Assembly (NCBI RefSeq): GCF_000241345.1
Contig: NZ_BAED01000020.1
Coordinates: 248,001-312,000, forward strand
Length of the DNA stretch: 64,000 nt
From: Gordonia amarae NBRC 15530
GTDB taxonomy: Bacteria; Actinomycetota; Actinomycetes; Mycobacteriales; Mycobacteriaceae
Direction: 5' to 3'
A program made the translations under genes and the position numbers. Below are positions 36,082-44,967 of the stretch, piece after piece; position 1 is the stretch's first letter, and every line of letters begins with the position of its first letter. Below the pieces are notes generated by a model. The model was not told the origin of the DNA and did not search any database. It saw only the letters and a program-made list of their open reading frames with translations.

Positions 36082-36624
36082 TTACGGAGTGAATCCGATC
36101 ACCGACTGATCCTTCTGGCACGCGGCGAGCAGACCGTGCACCTGCGACGGCCCGCATGTCCAGTCGCCGACCTTCTTCTGCTGCCCGGTCGCGATCGCCT
36201 TGGCGTTGTACTCCTTGGTCAGACCCTTGGCCTCGGAGCAGTTGACGTCGCCGGCCAGGATCACGATGTGCAGCGCGCCGTCGGGACCCTGCGTCGTGCC
36301 ACATTCGCCGCTCGACGGGGTGGGCGCCGACTCGTTCGGGTCCGGTTTGTGGGAACTGCGCCGCGATGCCGGGACCCGGCCGCCGACGATCGGTGCCGAC
36401 GGGTTCTCTGTCCGCAGGTCGTCCGTCTCCTCCGGCGTCTTCGACGCCTTGGCCGAAGACGACACCGACGATGTGGCCGAGGCGGATTCGGATGCCGTCG
36501 AGGAGGCCACCGCCGTCGATGACGAAGCGTCGGTGGCGTCGTCCTCCGAGCCGCACGCCGCGAGCGTCACCGCCAGGGCGGCGGTGGCGGCGAATACGGC
36601 AATGCGGGGCGAACGGCGCGTCAT
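36082..36624 (-). CDS. lipoprotein with Ser/Thr-rich linker
   Basis: A protein of 180 residues. The signal peptide ends in a lipobox (AVTLAAC, Cys at about 23). A Ser/Thr/Ala linker follows (about residues 30-60), then a small domain with four cysteines (GECGTTQG, DVNCSEAK, WTCGPSQV, AACQKDQ), probably two disulfides. The segment VNCSEAKGLTKEYNAKA recalls small exported mycobacterial proteins in which a Cys-rich C-terminus repeats. Function is unknown; it is membrane-anchored on the outer face. Confidence 0.8.
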   Translation of the reverse strand: MTRRSPRIAVFAATAALAVTLAACGSEDDATDASSSTAVASSTASESASATSSVSSSAKASKTPEETDDLRTENPSAPIVGGRVPASRRSSHKPDPNESAPTPSSGECGTTQGPDGALHIVILAGDVNCSEAKGLTKEYNAKAIATGQQKKVGDWTCGPSQVHGLLAACQKDQSVIGFTP

Positions 36625-36693
36625 GGTCCCTACCGTAGCGAACCCTGATTCGCCGGTTTGAGACCGCCGGTACTGAGCTGGGAAGATGCACCG

Positions 36694-37968
36694 GTGACCC
36701 ACGGACCTTCGTCAGATACTCAGCCGGCTCACAGCGACGCCGTCGACTACACGGTCGGCACGTCGCTGCCCGGCACCCTCGGGCGCACCGGCGTCATCCA
36801 CACCCCGCACGGCGATATCCAGACGCCGGCGTTCGTGCCGGTGGGCACCAAGGCGACGGTCAAGACGGTGCTGCCGGAGTCGGTGGCGGCGCTCGGCGCG
36901 CAGGCGGTGCTGGCCAACGCCTATCACCTGTACCTGCAGCCCGGCCCCGACATCATCGACGCGGCCGGCGGGCTCGGCGCATTCATGAACTGGTCCGGAC
37001 CCACCTACACCGACAGCGGCGGCTTCCAGGTGATGTCGCTGGGCGCCGGGTTCAAGAAGGTCATCTCGATGGACGCCACCGACGCCCCCGACGACGACCG
37101 CATCGCGCCCGGCAAAGAGCGCCTGTCCAACGTCGACGACGACGGCGTCACCTTCAAATCGCACCTCGACGGATCGAAGCACCGGTTCACCCCCGAGGTG
37201 TCGATGCAGATCCAGCATCAGCTCGGCGCCGACATCATCTTCGCCTTCGACGAGCTGACGACGCTGATGAACACCCGCGCCTACCAGGAGAGTTCCCTCG
37301 AACGCACCCGCCTGTGGGCGATCCGCTGCCTCGCCGAACACAACCGGCTCAGCGTCGAACGCAGCCACCGGCCGCAGCAGTCGCTGTGGGGTGTCATTCA
37401 GGGCGCCCAGTATGAGGACCTGCGCCGCAAGGCCTCCCGCGACCTGGTCGCCCTGAGCGAGGCCGACCGTGCGGCCGGCGGCAAAGGGTTCGGCGGCTAC
37501 GGTATCGGCGGCGCGCTGGAGAAGGACAATCTGGGCACCATCGTCGGCTGGGTCAATTCCGAACTGCCGCAGGACGCGCCGAAACATCTGCTCGGCATCA
37601 GCGAACCCGACGACATCTTCACCGCCATCGAGAACGGCGTGGACACCTTCGACTGCGTCTCGCCCACCCGCGTCGCCCGCAACGGCGCGATCTATTCACG
37701 CGACGGCCGCTACAACGTCACCAACGCGAAATACCGCAAGGATTTCGGTCCCCTCGACGCCGACACCGAGAACTACACCTCGCAGTACAGCCGCGCCTAC
37801 CTGCACCACCTGTTCAAGGCGAAGGAAGGCCTCGCCGCGACGCTGGCGACGCTGCACAATGTGTCGTTCATCGTGAACCTGGTCGACGGTGCGCGCCGGG
37901 CCATCGAATCCGGTGACTACCTCGCCTACCGCGACGATTTCCTGGGCCGCTACTACGCGAATTCGTGA
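36694..37968 (+). CDS. tRNA-guanine transglycosylase family protein lacking zinc cysteines
   Basis: A protein of 424 residues with an overall Tgt TIM-barrel: TPAFVPVGTKATVKTVLPES, TYTDSGGFQVMSLG with the general-base aspartate, and GVDTFDCVSPTRVARNGAIY with the nucleophile aspartate. Canonical Tgt has a C-x-C-x2-C zinc site before YSRAYLHHL; here these positions are T358, N360 and S363 (DADTENYTSQYSRAYLHHL), although the later His (ATLHNVSF) is kept. The base-pocket motif IGGLxVGE reads IGGALEKD. Active-site acids suggest transglycosylation, but the substrate may not be preQ1 or queuine. GTG 36694 is chosen over 36658. gluQ lies 2.7 kb downstream. Confidence 0.85.
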   Translation: MTHGPSSDTQPAHSDAVDYTVGTSLPGTLGRTGVIHTPHGDIQTPAFVPVGTKATVKTVLPESVAALGAQAVLANAYHLYLQPGPDIIDAAGGLGAFMNWSGPTYTDSGGFQVMSLGAGFKKVISMDATDAPDDDRIAPGKERLSNVDDDGVTFKSHLDGSKHRFTPEVSMQIQHQLGADIIFAFDELTTLMNTRAYQESSLERTRLWAIRCLAEHNRLSVERSHRPQQSLWGVIQGAQYEDLRRKASRDLVALSEADRAAGGKGFGGYGIGGALEKDNLGTIVGWVNSELPQDAPKHLLGISEPDDIFTAIENGVDTFDCVSPTRVARNGAIYSRDGRYNVTNAKYRKDFGPLDADTENYTSQYSRAYLHHLFKAKEGLAATLATLHNVSFIVNLVDGARRAIESGDYLAYRDDFLGRYYANS

Positions 37969-38196
37969 GTGACCTGCATCGCGGCGACTTGCACCGGTGA
38001 CCGAGTTTCGGCACCCTGGATCGAACAATTGCCGAACACCTGGGTGCCCGGCCGATGCACGTCGGCGCCTGAACAGTGAGAGAAGAATGAGACGCGTCAA
38101 GCGCCGAAAACGCCGCCGACGATCGACCCTGCCCCCCTCTGACATACCCGTCCCGACCGGCCCGAACCATCAGGCCGCGGACCGTGAGGACCGGCT

Positions 38197-39591
38197 GTGC
38201 TGACCGTTCTCGGAATCTTGCTGGGTATTCTCGTCGTCTTCGCGATCACCGCGCTGACCGGTTACTTCGTCGCGCAGGAGTTCGCCTTCATGGCGGTCGA
38301 CAGGTCCCGCCTGGCCGCGCGCGCCGAGGCCGGTGACGCCACCGCCACACGCACCCTGTCGGTCACCCGCCGCACCTCGTTCATGCTGTCGGGCGCGCAG
38401 CTCGGCATCACCATCACCGGACTGCTCGTCGGTTACGTCGCCGAACCGCTCATCGGTAAAGGCGTCGGCGAGATCTTCGGGGATATCGGTGTCCCCGTGT
38501 CGGTTGGTGTCGCGATCGGCACGGTGCTGGCCGTCGGATTCTCGACCGTCGTGCAGATGGTGTTCGGTGAGCTGCTGCCCAAGAACATGGCCATCGCCAA
38601 ACCCGAACCCGTCGCCCGCTGGCTGGCGCGCTCCACCACCATCTACCTCGCCGTGTTCGGGCCTGTCATCACGATCTTCGACAAGGCCGCCGAACTGCTG
38701 CTGCGGCTGCTGCACATCGAACCCGTCCACGACGTCGAACACTCGGCCACCCCGCGCGACCTCGAACACATCGTCGCCGAATCACGCGAGACCGGTGAAC
38801 TGCCCGCCCAACTGTCGACGCTGCTCGACCGGGTTCTCGACTTTCCCACCCGCAGTGCCGAACACGCGATGATCCCGCGCGGCAACGTCGATACCGTCTC
38901 CGTCGACGACCTCGCCGGCGACGTCCTCGACCTGATGAGCACCGGCCACACTCGGTACCCGGTGGTCGACGGCGCGCACGAGGTGCGCGGCATCATCGAC
39001 CTGCAGATCCTGCTGAACTGGTCCAACGCCGGCGCCGACCCGACAGTGACCGCGGGTGCGCTGTGCCGCCCCGCCATCACCATCCCCGACTCCCTGCCGC
39101 TGCCCGAGGCCCTCGAACAGATGGAGGCCGTAGAAGGTCCGGAGGTGATCGGCGAACTGGCCATCGTCATCGACGAATACGGTGGATTCGCCGGCATCGT
39201 CACCATCGAGGACATCGCCGAGGAGATCGTCGGCGAGATCGACGACGAACACGACCCGGTCACCCCGAAGGACGTGGAGAAGACCGACGGCGGCTGGCTG
39301 ATCCAGGGCGACGCCCACATCGACGAGGTGTCGCGGATCATCGGATACGAACTGCCCGAAGGCGACTACGAGACGATCGCCGGCCTGGTCATCACCACCC
39401 TCGAGGGGCTGCCCGTCGTGGGAGACGAGGTGACCATCCCGCTCGACCCCGACCCGGCAGAACTGGCGATCGGCGAGGACGTCGAACCGCTCGAGGTGCG
39501 GGCCACGGTGCGCGAGGTCGAGAAGCGGGTGCCGTCGCTGGTGTTCGTGACCGTCGCCGCCGTCGCGCGTGAGGAGGACGGCGATGAGTAA
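38197..39591 (+). CDS. DUF21/CBS/CorC-HlyC membrane protein
   Basis: A protein of 464 residues. An N-terminal DUF21 (CNNM) membrane domain (LTGYFVAQEFAFMAVDRSRL, LSGAQLGITITGLLVGYVAE, VQMVFGELLPKNMAIAKPEP) is followed by two CBS domains (TGHTRYPVVDGAHEVRGIID, VIGELAIVIDEYGGFAGIVT) and a CorC/HlyC C-terminal domain (KTDGGWLIQGDAHIDEVSRI). Relatives handle Mg2+ export or resistance. GTG 38197 follows GAGGA. The stop overlaps the next gene, a shorter paralog, by 8 bases. The 228 bases upstream show no recognised riboswitch or gene. Confidence 0.92.
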   Translation: MLTVLGILLGILVVFAITALTGYFVAQEFAFMAVDRSRLAARAEAGDATATRTLSVTRRTSFMLSGAQLGITITGLLVGYVAEPLIGKGVGEIFGDIGVPVSVGVAIGTVLAVGFSTVVQMVFGELLPKNMAIAKPEPVARWLARSTTIYLAVFGPVITIFDKAAELLLRLLHIEPVHDVEHSATPRDLEHIVAESRETGELPAQLSTLLDRVLDFPTRSAEHAMIPRGNVDTVSVDDLAGDVLDLMSTGHTRYPVVDGAHEVRGIIDLQILLNWSNAGADPTVTAGALCRPAITIPDSLPLPEALEQMEAVEGPEVIGELAIVIDEYGGFAGIVTIEDIAEEIVGEIDDEHDPVTPKDVEKTDGGWLIQGDAHIDEVSRIIGYELPEGDYETIAGLVITTLEGLPVVGDEVTIPLDPDPAELAIGEDVEPLEVRATVREVEKRVPSLVFVTVAAVAREEDGDE

Positions 39592-40588
39592 TCCGTGGAT
39601 CGTGCTGCTGGTCACCGCCGGACTGATCGCGCTCAGCGCGTTCTTCGTGGCCGTCGAGTTCGCGCTGATCGGTGCCCGCAGGCACCGGCTGGAGGATGCC
39701 GCCGCCGGCAGCCGCAGCGCGTCGGCCGCACTGCGCAGCGCGTCGGAACTGCCTGTGCTGCTGGCAGGTTCGCAACTCGGTATCACCGTGTGCACGCTTG
39801 CGCTCGGTGCGATCACCAAACCCGCTGTGCATCACTGGATCACACCGGTCCTCGATCACTGGGGCGCGCCGTACTGGCTGGCCGACGTACTCGGTTTCGT
39901 TCTCGCCCTGCTGATCGTGACGTTCCTGCACCTGGTGGTGGGGGAGATGGCGCCCAAGTCGTGGGCCATCGCGCACCCCGAGAAATCGGCGATCATGCTC
40001 GCCCTGCCGATGCGGGCATTCATGTGGCTCACCCGGCCGCTGCTCGAAGGACTCAACAAGCTCGCCAACTCACTGCTGCGCAAGCTGGGCGTACAGGCCG
40101 TCGATCAGGTTGGCGCCGGGCAGGATTCGGAGGCGCTGGCGCATCTGGTGGAGCATTCGGCCGACGTGGGCACGCTCGACGAGCGCTACCACACCCACCT
40201 GGCCAGCGCGCTGGAGCTGTCCAAGCTGACCGTGCGCGACGTGCTGCCGCCCGGTGCGCCCCTCACCAGCGTCCGGCCCGACGCGACCGTCGCCGAGATC
40301 CGGGACATGAGCCGGCAGACCGGTTTCCGCCGGATCCTGGTGCGTGCCAACGGCCTCGTCAACGGGGTGGTTCACGTGCGTGACGCCGTCGGCGCCGACG
40401 AGAATGTGCGGGCCGCCGCCATCATGCGGCCCGTCCTGGCACTCGACGCATCCTCGCCCGTGTACGAGGTGCTGCAGAAGATGCGTGACACCCGCAGCCA
40501 CGTCGCCACCGTCACCGACGGCGGTGTCAGCATCGGCATGCTCACCATCAACGACGTCCTGCAGCGTCTGCTGGCCACCACCGACTGA
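39584..40588 (+). CDS. DUF21/CBS membrane protein, shorter paralog
   Basis: A protein of 334 residues with the same DUF21 domain (AFFVAVEFALIGARRHRLED, LAGSQLGITVCTLALGAITK, FLHLVVGEMAPKSWAIAHPE) and a CBS pair (DVLPPGAPLTSVRPDATVAE, SHVATVTDGGVSIGMLTIND) but no CorC/HlyC tail. GAGGAGG precedes ATG 39584. Such long/short pairs are usual in actinobacteria and may work as a heteromer (inference). It converges on gluQ across the palindromic repeats at 40601-40719. Confidence 0.92.
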   Translation: MSNPWIVLLVTAGLIALSAFFVAVEFALIGARRHRLEDAAAGSRSASAALRSASELPVLLAGSQLGITVCTLALGAITKPAVHHWITPVLDHWGAPYWLADVLGFVLALLIVTFLHLVVGEMAPKSWAIAHPEKSAIMLALPMRAFMWLTRPLLEGLNKLANSLLRKLGVQAVDQVGAGQDSEALAHLVEHSADVGTLDERYHTHLASALELSKLTVRDVLPPGAPLTSVRPDATVAEIRDMSRQTGFRRILVRANGLVNGVVHVRDAVGADENVRAAAIMRPVLALDASSPVYEVLQKMRDTRSHVATVTDGGVSIGMLTINDVLQRLLATTD

Positions 40589-40600
40589 CGCTGTTCTGTC

Positions 40601-40640
40601 ACGGGGTTTCGAGGCTCGCAAGCTCGCACCTCAACCGGCA
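40601..40640. repeat. shortened palindromic-repeat copy
   Basis: A half element: gggtttcgaggctcgcaagc then tcgcacctcaaccggc. It corresponds to one arm of the 108-bp palindrome, lying 12 bases after the DUF21/CBS stop. Confidence 0.75.
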
Positions 40641-40656
40641 GTGGGGCCGCGTTTCG

Positions 40657-40719
40657 CTGGTTGAGGTGTGAGGAGCGCCAGCGACGAGCCTCGAAACCTC
40701 GCACCTCAACCGGCGAAGA
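40657..40719. repeat. internally deleted palindromic-repeat copy overlapping the gluQ end
   Basis: A 63-bp copy that keeps the ends (gctggttgaggtg and cacctcaaccggcgaag) and one gcctcgaaac arm but has lost the centre. Its right end supplies the gluQ stop codon and last codons (TTCGCCGGTTGA on the minus strand). Confidence 0.8.
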
Positions 40720-41614
40720 CGTCGGGGGTGACGATCCAGGGTTCACGGGGGAGCGCGGCGGGATCGAATCGCGATGCGAGCGCGGCGATGTCGACGATCT
40801 CGCCGTGGTCGGCCAGGCCGAGGGATTCGGCGATGCGGGACAGGACCGTCGCCGTGGAGACGCCTGCGGCGGCGAGGTCGGCGAGGGTGACCGCGCCGTC
40901 GCGTTTGCTGAGGCGGATGTGCTTGTTGTTCAGCACCATCGGCACATGCGAATAGCTCGGCGGAGGATGGCCGAGGCGGGTCGCCAGATACGCTTGGCGA
41001 GGTGCCGAGGAGAGCAGGTCGTCGCCGCGCACCACCTGATCGACACCCTGCGCGGCGTCGTCGATGACCACCGCCAGATTGTAGGCGGGGATGCCGTCAC
41101 CCCGGCAGATCACGAAATCATCGACCATGCCGGTGTATTCGCCGAGCTGGGTGTCGGAGACGGTGAAATAGGCAACAGCGGCACGCAACCGGATCGCGGG
41201 CGGGCGTCCGGCGGCGATCTTCTCCGCGCGCTGGGCGTCGGTCAGATTCCGGCAGGTGCCGGGGTACGCGCCGTCGGGGGCGTGCGGGGCCGACGGCGCC
41301 TCCAGGATCTCGCGGCGTGTGCAGAAGCACTCGAAGGTCTCGCCGGCATCGGTGAGTTCGGCGATCACCGAGCGGTACACGTCCAGCCGGTCGGTCTGGT
41401 AGCTCACCGGCTCATCCCACTCGATACCCAGCGCCGCGAGGTCGGCGAGCTGCTGGACGTCGGCGCCGCGGGCGGTGCGGTCAAGGTTCTCCATCCGGAT
41501 CCAGAACGCCCGCCCGGTGGTACGGGCGAACAGCCACGCCAGCAGCGCCGTCCGCAGGTTCCCGACGTGCAGGGTCCCAGACGGTGAGGGGGCGAAGCGT
41601 CCGGCGGCGGTCAT
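40706..41614 (-). CDS. gluQ: glutamyl-Q tRNA(Asp) synthetase
   Basis: A protein of 302 residues, a shortened GluRS-like enzyme that glutamylates queuosine in tRNA-Asp. The HIGH-type motif FAPSPSGTLHVGN, the Zn-binding set CFCTRREI with the later YPGTCRNL (C-x-C...Y-x3-C), and KMSKS-like RLSKRDGAV are present; the anticodon-binding domain is absent, as expected. Its function presupposes queuosine in tRNA, yet only an unusual Tgt-like gene is nearby. ATG start at 41614. The stop codon and final residues come from a palindromic repeat. Confidence 0.93.
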   Translation of the reverse strand: MTAAGRFAPSPSGTLHVGNLRTALLAWLFARTTGRAFWIRMENLDRTARGADVQQLADLAALGIEWDEPVSYQTDRLDVYRSVIAELTDAGETFECFCTRREILEAPSAPHAPDGAYPGTCRNLTDAQRAEKIAAGRPPAIRLRAAVAYFTVSDTQLGEYTGMVDDFVICRGDGIPAYNLAVVIDDAAQGVDQVVRGDDLLSSAPRQAYLATRLGHPPPSYSHVPMVLNNKHIRLSKRDGAVTLADLAAAGVSTATVLSRIAESLGLADHGEIVDIAALASRFDPAALPREPWIVTPDVFAG

Positions 41615-41777
41615 CGGGACGAGGCTACCCGGGCGGCCGGTCCGGTGCGGAGCGGGCCGCGTCGCCTGGACTGATGACTGAACCGGCGAGCGTGGCGAGT
41701 CGCGTGAAGGAGGCGGGAAGACGGCGCATTGGGCCCGATTCGCCGGCAGACCCGGTCAATACTGGCAGGATGGGGAG

Positions 41778-42827
41778 ATGCAGCTTCCGGTCCTGCCACC
41801 TGTCGCGCCGATGCTCGCCAAGGCGGTCACCGCGATCCCCGCCCAGCCCGACGACGAGCCCGCCTGGTCGTTCGAGCCGAAGTGGGACGGGTTCCGGGCG
41901 CTGGTGTTCCGGGACGGCGACTCGGTGGCGATCGGTTCGCGCGGCAGCAAAGACCTGGCCAGGTACTTTCCGGAGATCGTGGCCGCGGCCCGGGCCGAAC
42001 TCCCCGACAAGGTGGTTCTTGACGGCGAGATCGGGGTGTCGGCCCTTGTTGGCGACATGCACCGCTTGGACTGGGATTCGTTGTCCCAACGCATTCATCC
42101 GGCCGAGTCCCGCATCACGATGCTCGCCGAGACGACCCCGGCGATGTTCATCGGTTTCGACGCCCTCGCGCTCGGCGACCGGAGTGTCCTCGACGAGCCG
42201 TTCGAGGTGCGCCGCCGGGTGCTGCTCGACGCCGTGACACCCGGCCGCGACAGGCTCTTTCACGTGAGCCGGGTGACCACCGATCCGGAGTTGGCGCGGG
42301 AATGGTTCTCGGCGTTCGAGGGTGCCGGCCTCGACGGTGTGGTGGGCAAGCGCCTCGCCGGGCCGTACGTGCAGAACAAGCGCGAGATGATCAAGATCAA
42401 ACACAAACGCACCGCCGACTGCGTGGTCATCGGCTACCGGATCCACAAGAGCGGAACGGGTCTGGGGTCGATGTTGCTCGGCCTGCACACCGACGACGGC
42501 GACCTGCACATGGTCGGCGGATCCAGCGCCTTCTCCGATGCGAAACGGATTGAACTGCAACAACTCCTGGAACCGATGCGACTGGACCCAGACAAGCCGG
42601 CGATGGGTGAGCAGACCCGGTGGCGCTCCGGCAAGGACGGCGCCTGGATTCCGGTGCGTCCCGAGCTGGTGGCCGAGTTCGCCTACGACCAGATGGAGAA
42701 CCACCGCTTCCGGCACACCGTGAAGTTCATGCGGTGGCGTCCCGACCGTGAACCGGAGAGCTGCGGCTACGACCAGCTGGAGGTTCCGCTCACCTACGAC
42801 CTGTACGACGTGCTGGAAGGGAACTGA
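41778..42827 (+). CDS. ligC: ATP-dependent DNA ligase C
   Basis: A protein of 349 residues. The adenylation lysine is K35 in EPKWDGFRA (motif I); other motifs are FIGFDALALG (III), GLDGVVGKRLAG (IV) and MIKIKHKRTADCVVIGYR (V), followed by an OB-fold. Length and lack of extra domains fit LigC (Rv3731-like), not LigD. LigC with Prim-PolC has been shown to act in mycobacterial base-excision and single-strand repair. GGGGAG lies just before ATG 41778. The next gene starts 2 bases after its stop. Confidence 0.93.
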   Translation: MQLPVLPPVAPMLAKAVTAIPAQPDDEPAWSFEPKWDGFRALVFRDGDSVAIGSRGSKDLARYFPEIVAAARAELPDKVVLDGEIGVSALVGDMHRLDWDSLSQRIHPAESRITMLAETTPAMFIGFDALALGDRSVLDEPFEVRRRVLLDAVTPGRDRLFHVSRVTTDPELAREWFSAFEGAGLDGVVGKRLAGPYVQNKREMIKIKHKRTADCVVIGYRIHKSGTGLGSMLLGLHTDDGDLHMVGGSSAFSDAKRIELQQLLEPMRLDPDKPAMGEQTRWRSGKDGAWIPVRPELVAEFAYDQMENHRFRHTVKFMRWRPDREPESCGYDQLEVPLTYDLYDVLEGN

Positions 42828-42829
42828 GC

Positions 42830-43894
42830 ATGGCATCGCGGTCTCCCGCCGAGGAACTCGACGTCGACGGTATCGCCGTCCGGCTGTCCAACCCGGACAA
42901 GATCTATTTTCCCGGCCTCGGCGAGAACGGTGGCCGTAAAAGGGATCTCGTCGGCTACTACCGCACGATGGCCCTCGCCGGGCCGATGCTGTCGGCCGTG
43001 CGGGACCGGCCGACGTTCATCGAACGCTATCCCGACGGCGTCGACGGCGATCAGATCTACCAGAAGCACATCGCCCGTAAACGTCCCGAACATGTACTGT
43101 CCACACCCATCACGTTCCCGTCCGGACGTAAGGGAGATGCGTTGCGGCCCACGGTCCCCGCCGACATCGTGTGGGCCGCCAACTACGGCACCGTCATCTT
43201 CCACACCTGGCCCACCCGTCACCCCGACAACGATCACCCCGACCAACTGCGCATCGACCTCGACCCGTCGCCGGGTACCGATTTCGATGACGTGCGCCGC
43301 GTCGCCATCGACCTCGTGCAGCCGCTGCTCACCGAACTCGATGTCACCGGATTCGTGAAAACCTCGGGCAGCCGCGGTATTCACGTGTTCGTACCCATCG
43401 AACCGCGCTGGGATTTCATCGCCGGTCGTCGTGCCGTGATCGCCCTGGCCCGCGAACTCGAACGCCGCGACCCCGAATCCGTCACCACCTCGTGGTGGAA
43501 AGAGGAACGCGGACAGCGTATCTTCATCGACTTCAACCAGAACGCCCGTGACCGGTCGATGTGCGCGCCGTATTCGGTGCGGCGCAGCCCCGATGGCCGG
43601 GTGTCGATGCCGGTCACCTGGGCCGAACTCGCCGACGTCGACCCGGCGTCGTTCACGATGGCCACCGTGCCGGATCTCGTTGCCCGGCGCGAGGATCCGT
43701 GGACCGACATCGATGAGCGCCGGGCAGGTATCGAACCATTGCTGGAGATGGTGGACCGCGACGAGGAGAACGGTCTCGGGGACATGCCGTACCCGCCGAG
43801 CTACCCCAAGATGCCGGGGGAGCCGCCGCGGGTGCAGCCGAGCAAGAAGGTTGCCGCACATTGGGACGAACACGGCAACCGCGTCGAAGAGTAG
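42830..43894 (+). CDS. Prim-PolC, LigD-polymerase-type primase-polymerase
   Basis: A protein of 354 residues in the archaeo-eukaryotic primase superfamily, Rv3730c-like. Catalytic metal ligands are in LRIDLDPSPG (D-x-D) and IFIDFNQNARD; the phosphate-binding SGSRGIHVFVPI segment is intact. It can make ribonucleotide-rich short gap fills with LigC partner. ATG 42830 begins 2 bases after ligC, so both are one operon, and 24 bases separate it from the convergent exchanger gene. Confidence 0.92.
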   Translation: MASRSPAEELDVDGIAVRLSNPDKIYFPGLGENGGRKRDLVGYYRTMALAGPMLSAVRDRPTFIERYPDGVDGDQIYQKHIARKRPEHVLSTPITFPSGRKGDALRPTVPADIVWAANYGTVIFHTWPTRHPDNDHPDQLRIDLDPSPGTDFDDVRRVAIDLVQPLLTELDVTGFVKTSGSRGIHVFVPIEPRWDFIAGRRAVIALARELERRDPESVTTSWWKEERGQRIFIDFNQNARDRSMCAPYSVRRSPDGRVSMPVTWAELADVDPASFTMATVPDLVARREDPWTDIDERRAGIEPLLEMVDRDEENGLGDMPYPPSYPKMPGEPPRVQPSKKVAAHWDEHGNRVEE

Positions 43895-43918
43895 GTATCG
43901 GCGGCTGGGTGTCGACGG

Positions 43919-44857
43919 CTAGGTGCGCAGCACCAGCAGCAGTCCGAGGTACACGGCGTACGCCCCGACGAACGCCGCGCCCTCGAACCGGGAGATCCTC
44001 CTGCCGGAGACGAAGACGGGGATGCAGAGCAACGCCACCGCCGCCATCAGGGGGATGTCGATGCGGATCAGGCCGTCGTCGACGGCCATCGGCCCGACCA
44101 GCGCCGTTGTGCCGAGGATGAAGGTGATGTTGTAGACGCTCGACCCGATGAGATTGCCGATGGCCAGTTCCCGGTTGCCGCGCAGCGTCGACACCAGGGT
44201 GGTGACCAGTTCGGGTGCCGATGTGCCGATGGCGAGGACGGTCAGGCCGATGACGGCCTCGCTGACCCCGAGGTCGGTGGCCAGCCGCACCGCGCCGTCG
44301 ACCAGCCAGTCGGCGCCCAGCACCACCACCGCGATACCCCCGGCGAGCTGGACTGCGGCGATCGGCCACGGCCCGGGCGGCGGTTCCTGCTCCTCGGGCG
44401 GCGACGCCTTCGACGTCAGATCTGCGCGTATCACCAGCGCCGTGTACGTGACGGCGAGCACGAGCAGCAGCGTGCCGTCGAGCCGCGACAGGGTGCCGTT
44501 CGCCGACAGCACCAGCAGTGCGAGCGCGCTCACCACCATGCACGGCAGGTCGACGCGCAGGGTGCGCCGGTGCAGCGCGAGGGGGGTCATCGCCGCCGAC
44601 ATGCCCAGGATGAGCAGAATGTTCACGATGTTGGTGCCGGCGATATTGCCGATCGCCATCGCCCCCGCGTCGCCCAGGGTGGCGTCGATACCGACCGCCA
44701 GTTCGGGGAGGCTGGTGCCGATCGACACCACGGTCAGGCCGACGAGCAGCGGGGACACCCCGAGCCGGGTGGCGATGGTGGCGCCGCCCCGGACCAGCGC
44801 CTCGGCGCCGACGACCAGCGCGAGCAGACCCGTGGCGACGAGAACGTACTCGTTCAT
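43919..44857 (-). CDS. calcium/sodium antiporter (CaCA family)
   Basis: A protein of 312 residues, ten membrane segments, with the two signature alpha repeats of the YrbG/NCX family: VVSIGTSLPELAVGIDATL with GNIAGTNIVNILLILG, and VLAIGTSAPELVTTLVSTL with GNLIGSSVYNITFILG. The acidic residues in these repeats form the ion sites. Ion choice cannot be set from sequence alone. The middle loop is acidic and Pro-rich (PPEEQEPPPGPWP). Confidence 0.93.
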   Translation of the reverse strand: MNEYVLVATGLLALVVGAEALVRGGATIATRLGVSPLLVGLTVVSIGTSLPELAVGIDATLGDAGAMAIGNIAGTNIVNILLILGMSAAMTPLALHRRTLRVDLPCMVVSALALLVLSANGTLSRLDGTLLLVLAVTYTALVIRADLTSKASPPEEQEPPPGPWPIAAVQLAGGIAVVVLGADWLVDGAVRLATDLGVSEAVIGLTVLAIGTSAPELVTTLVSTLRGNRELAIGNLIGSSVYNITFILGTTALVGPMAVDDGLIRIDIPLMAAVALLCIPVFVSGRRISRFEGAAFVGAYAVYLGLLLVLRT

Positions 44858-44967
44858 GCATCCGGCCCCATACCCGCGAGCGTAGGCGGTTGCCTGATTT
44901 GTCGCAGTTGGTGGGTGGTGACCTAAGTCGGTGTTTCCCGGGAACCGGCGCGCGTTAGGGTGCCCTT

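Noticed and set aside
37997-38203. Arg-rich 68-codon plus-strand frame before the DUF21/CBS gene
   Set aside because: Composition is extreme (RRVKRRKRRRR), no ribosome site, and it overlaps the next gene start. A riboswitch in this gap was considered but no known core could be matched.
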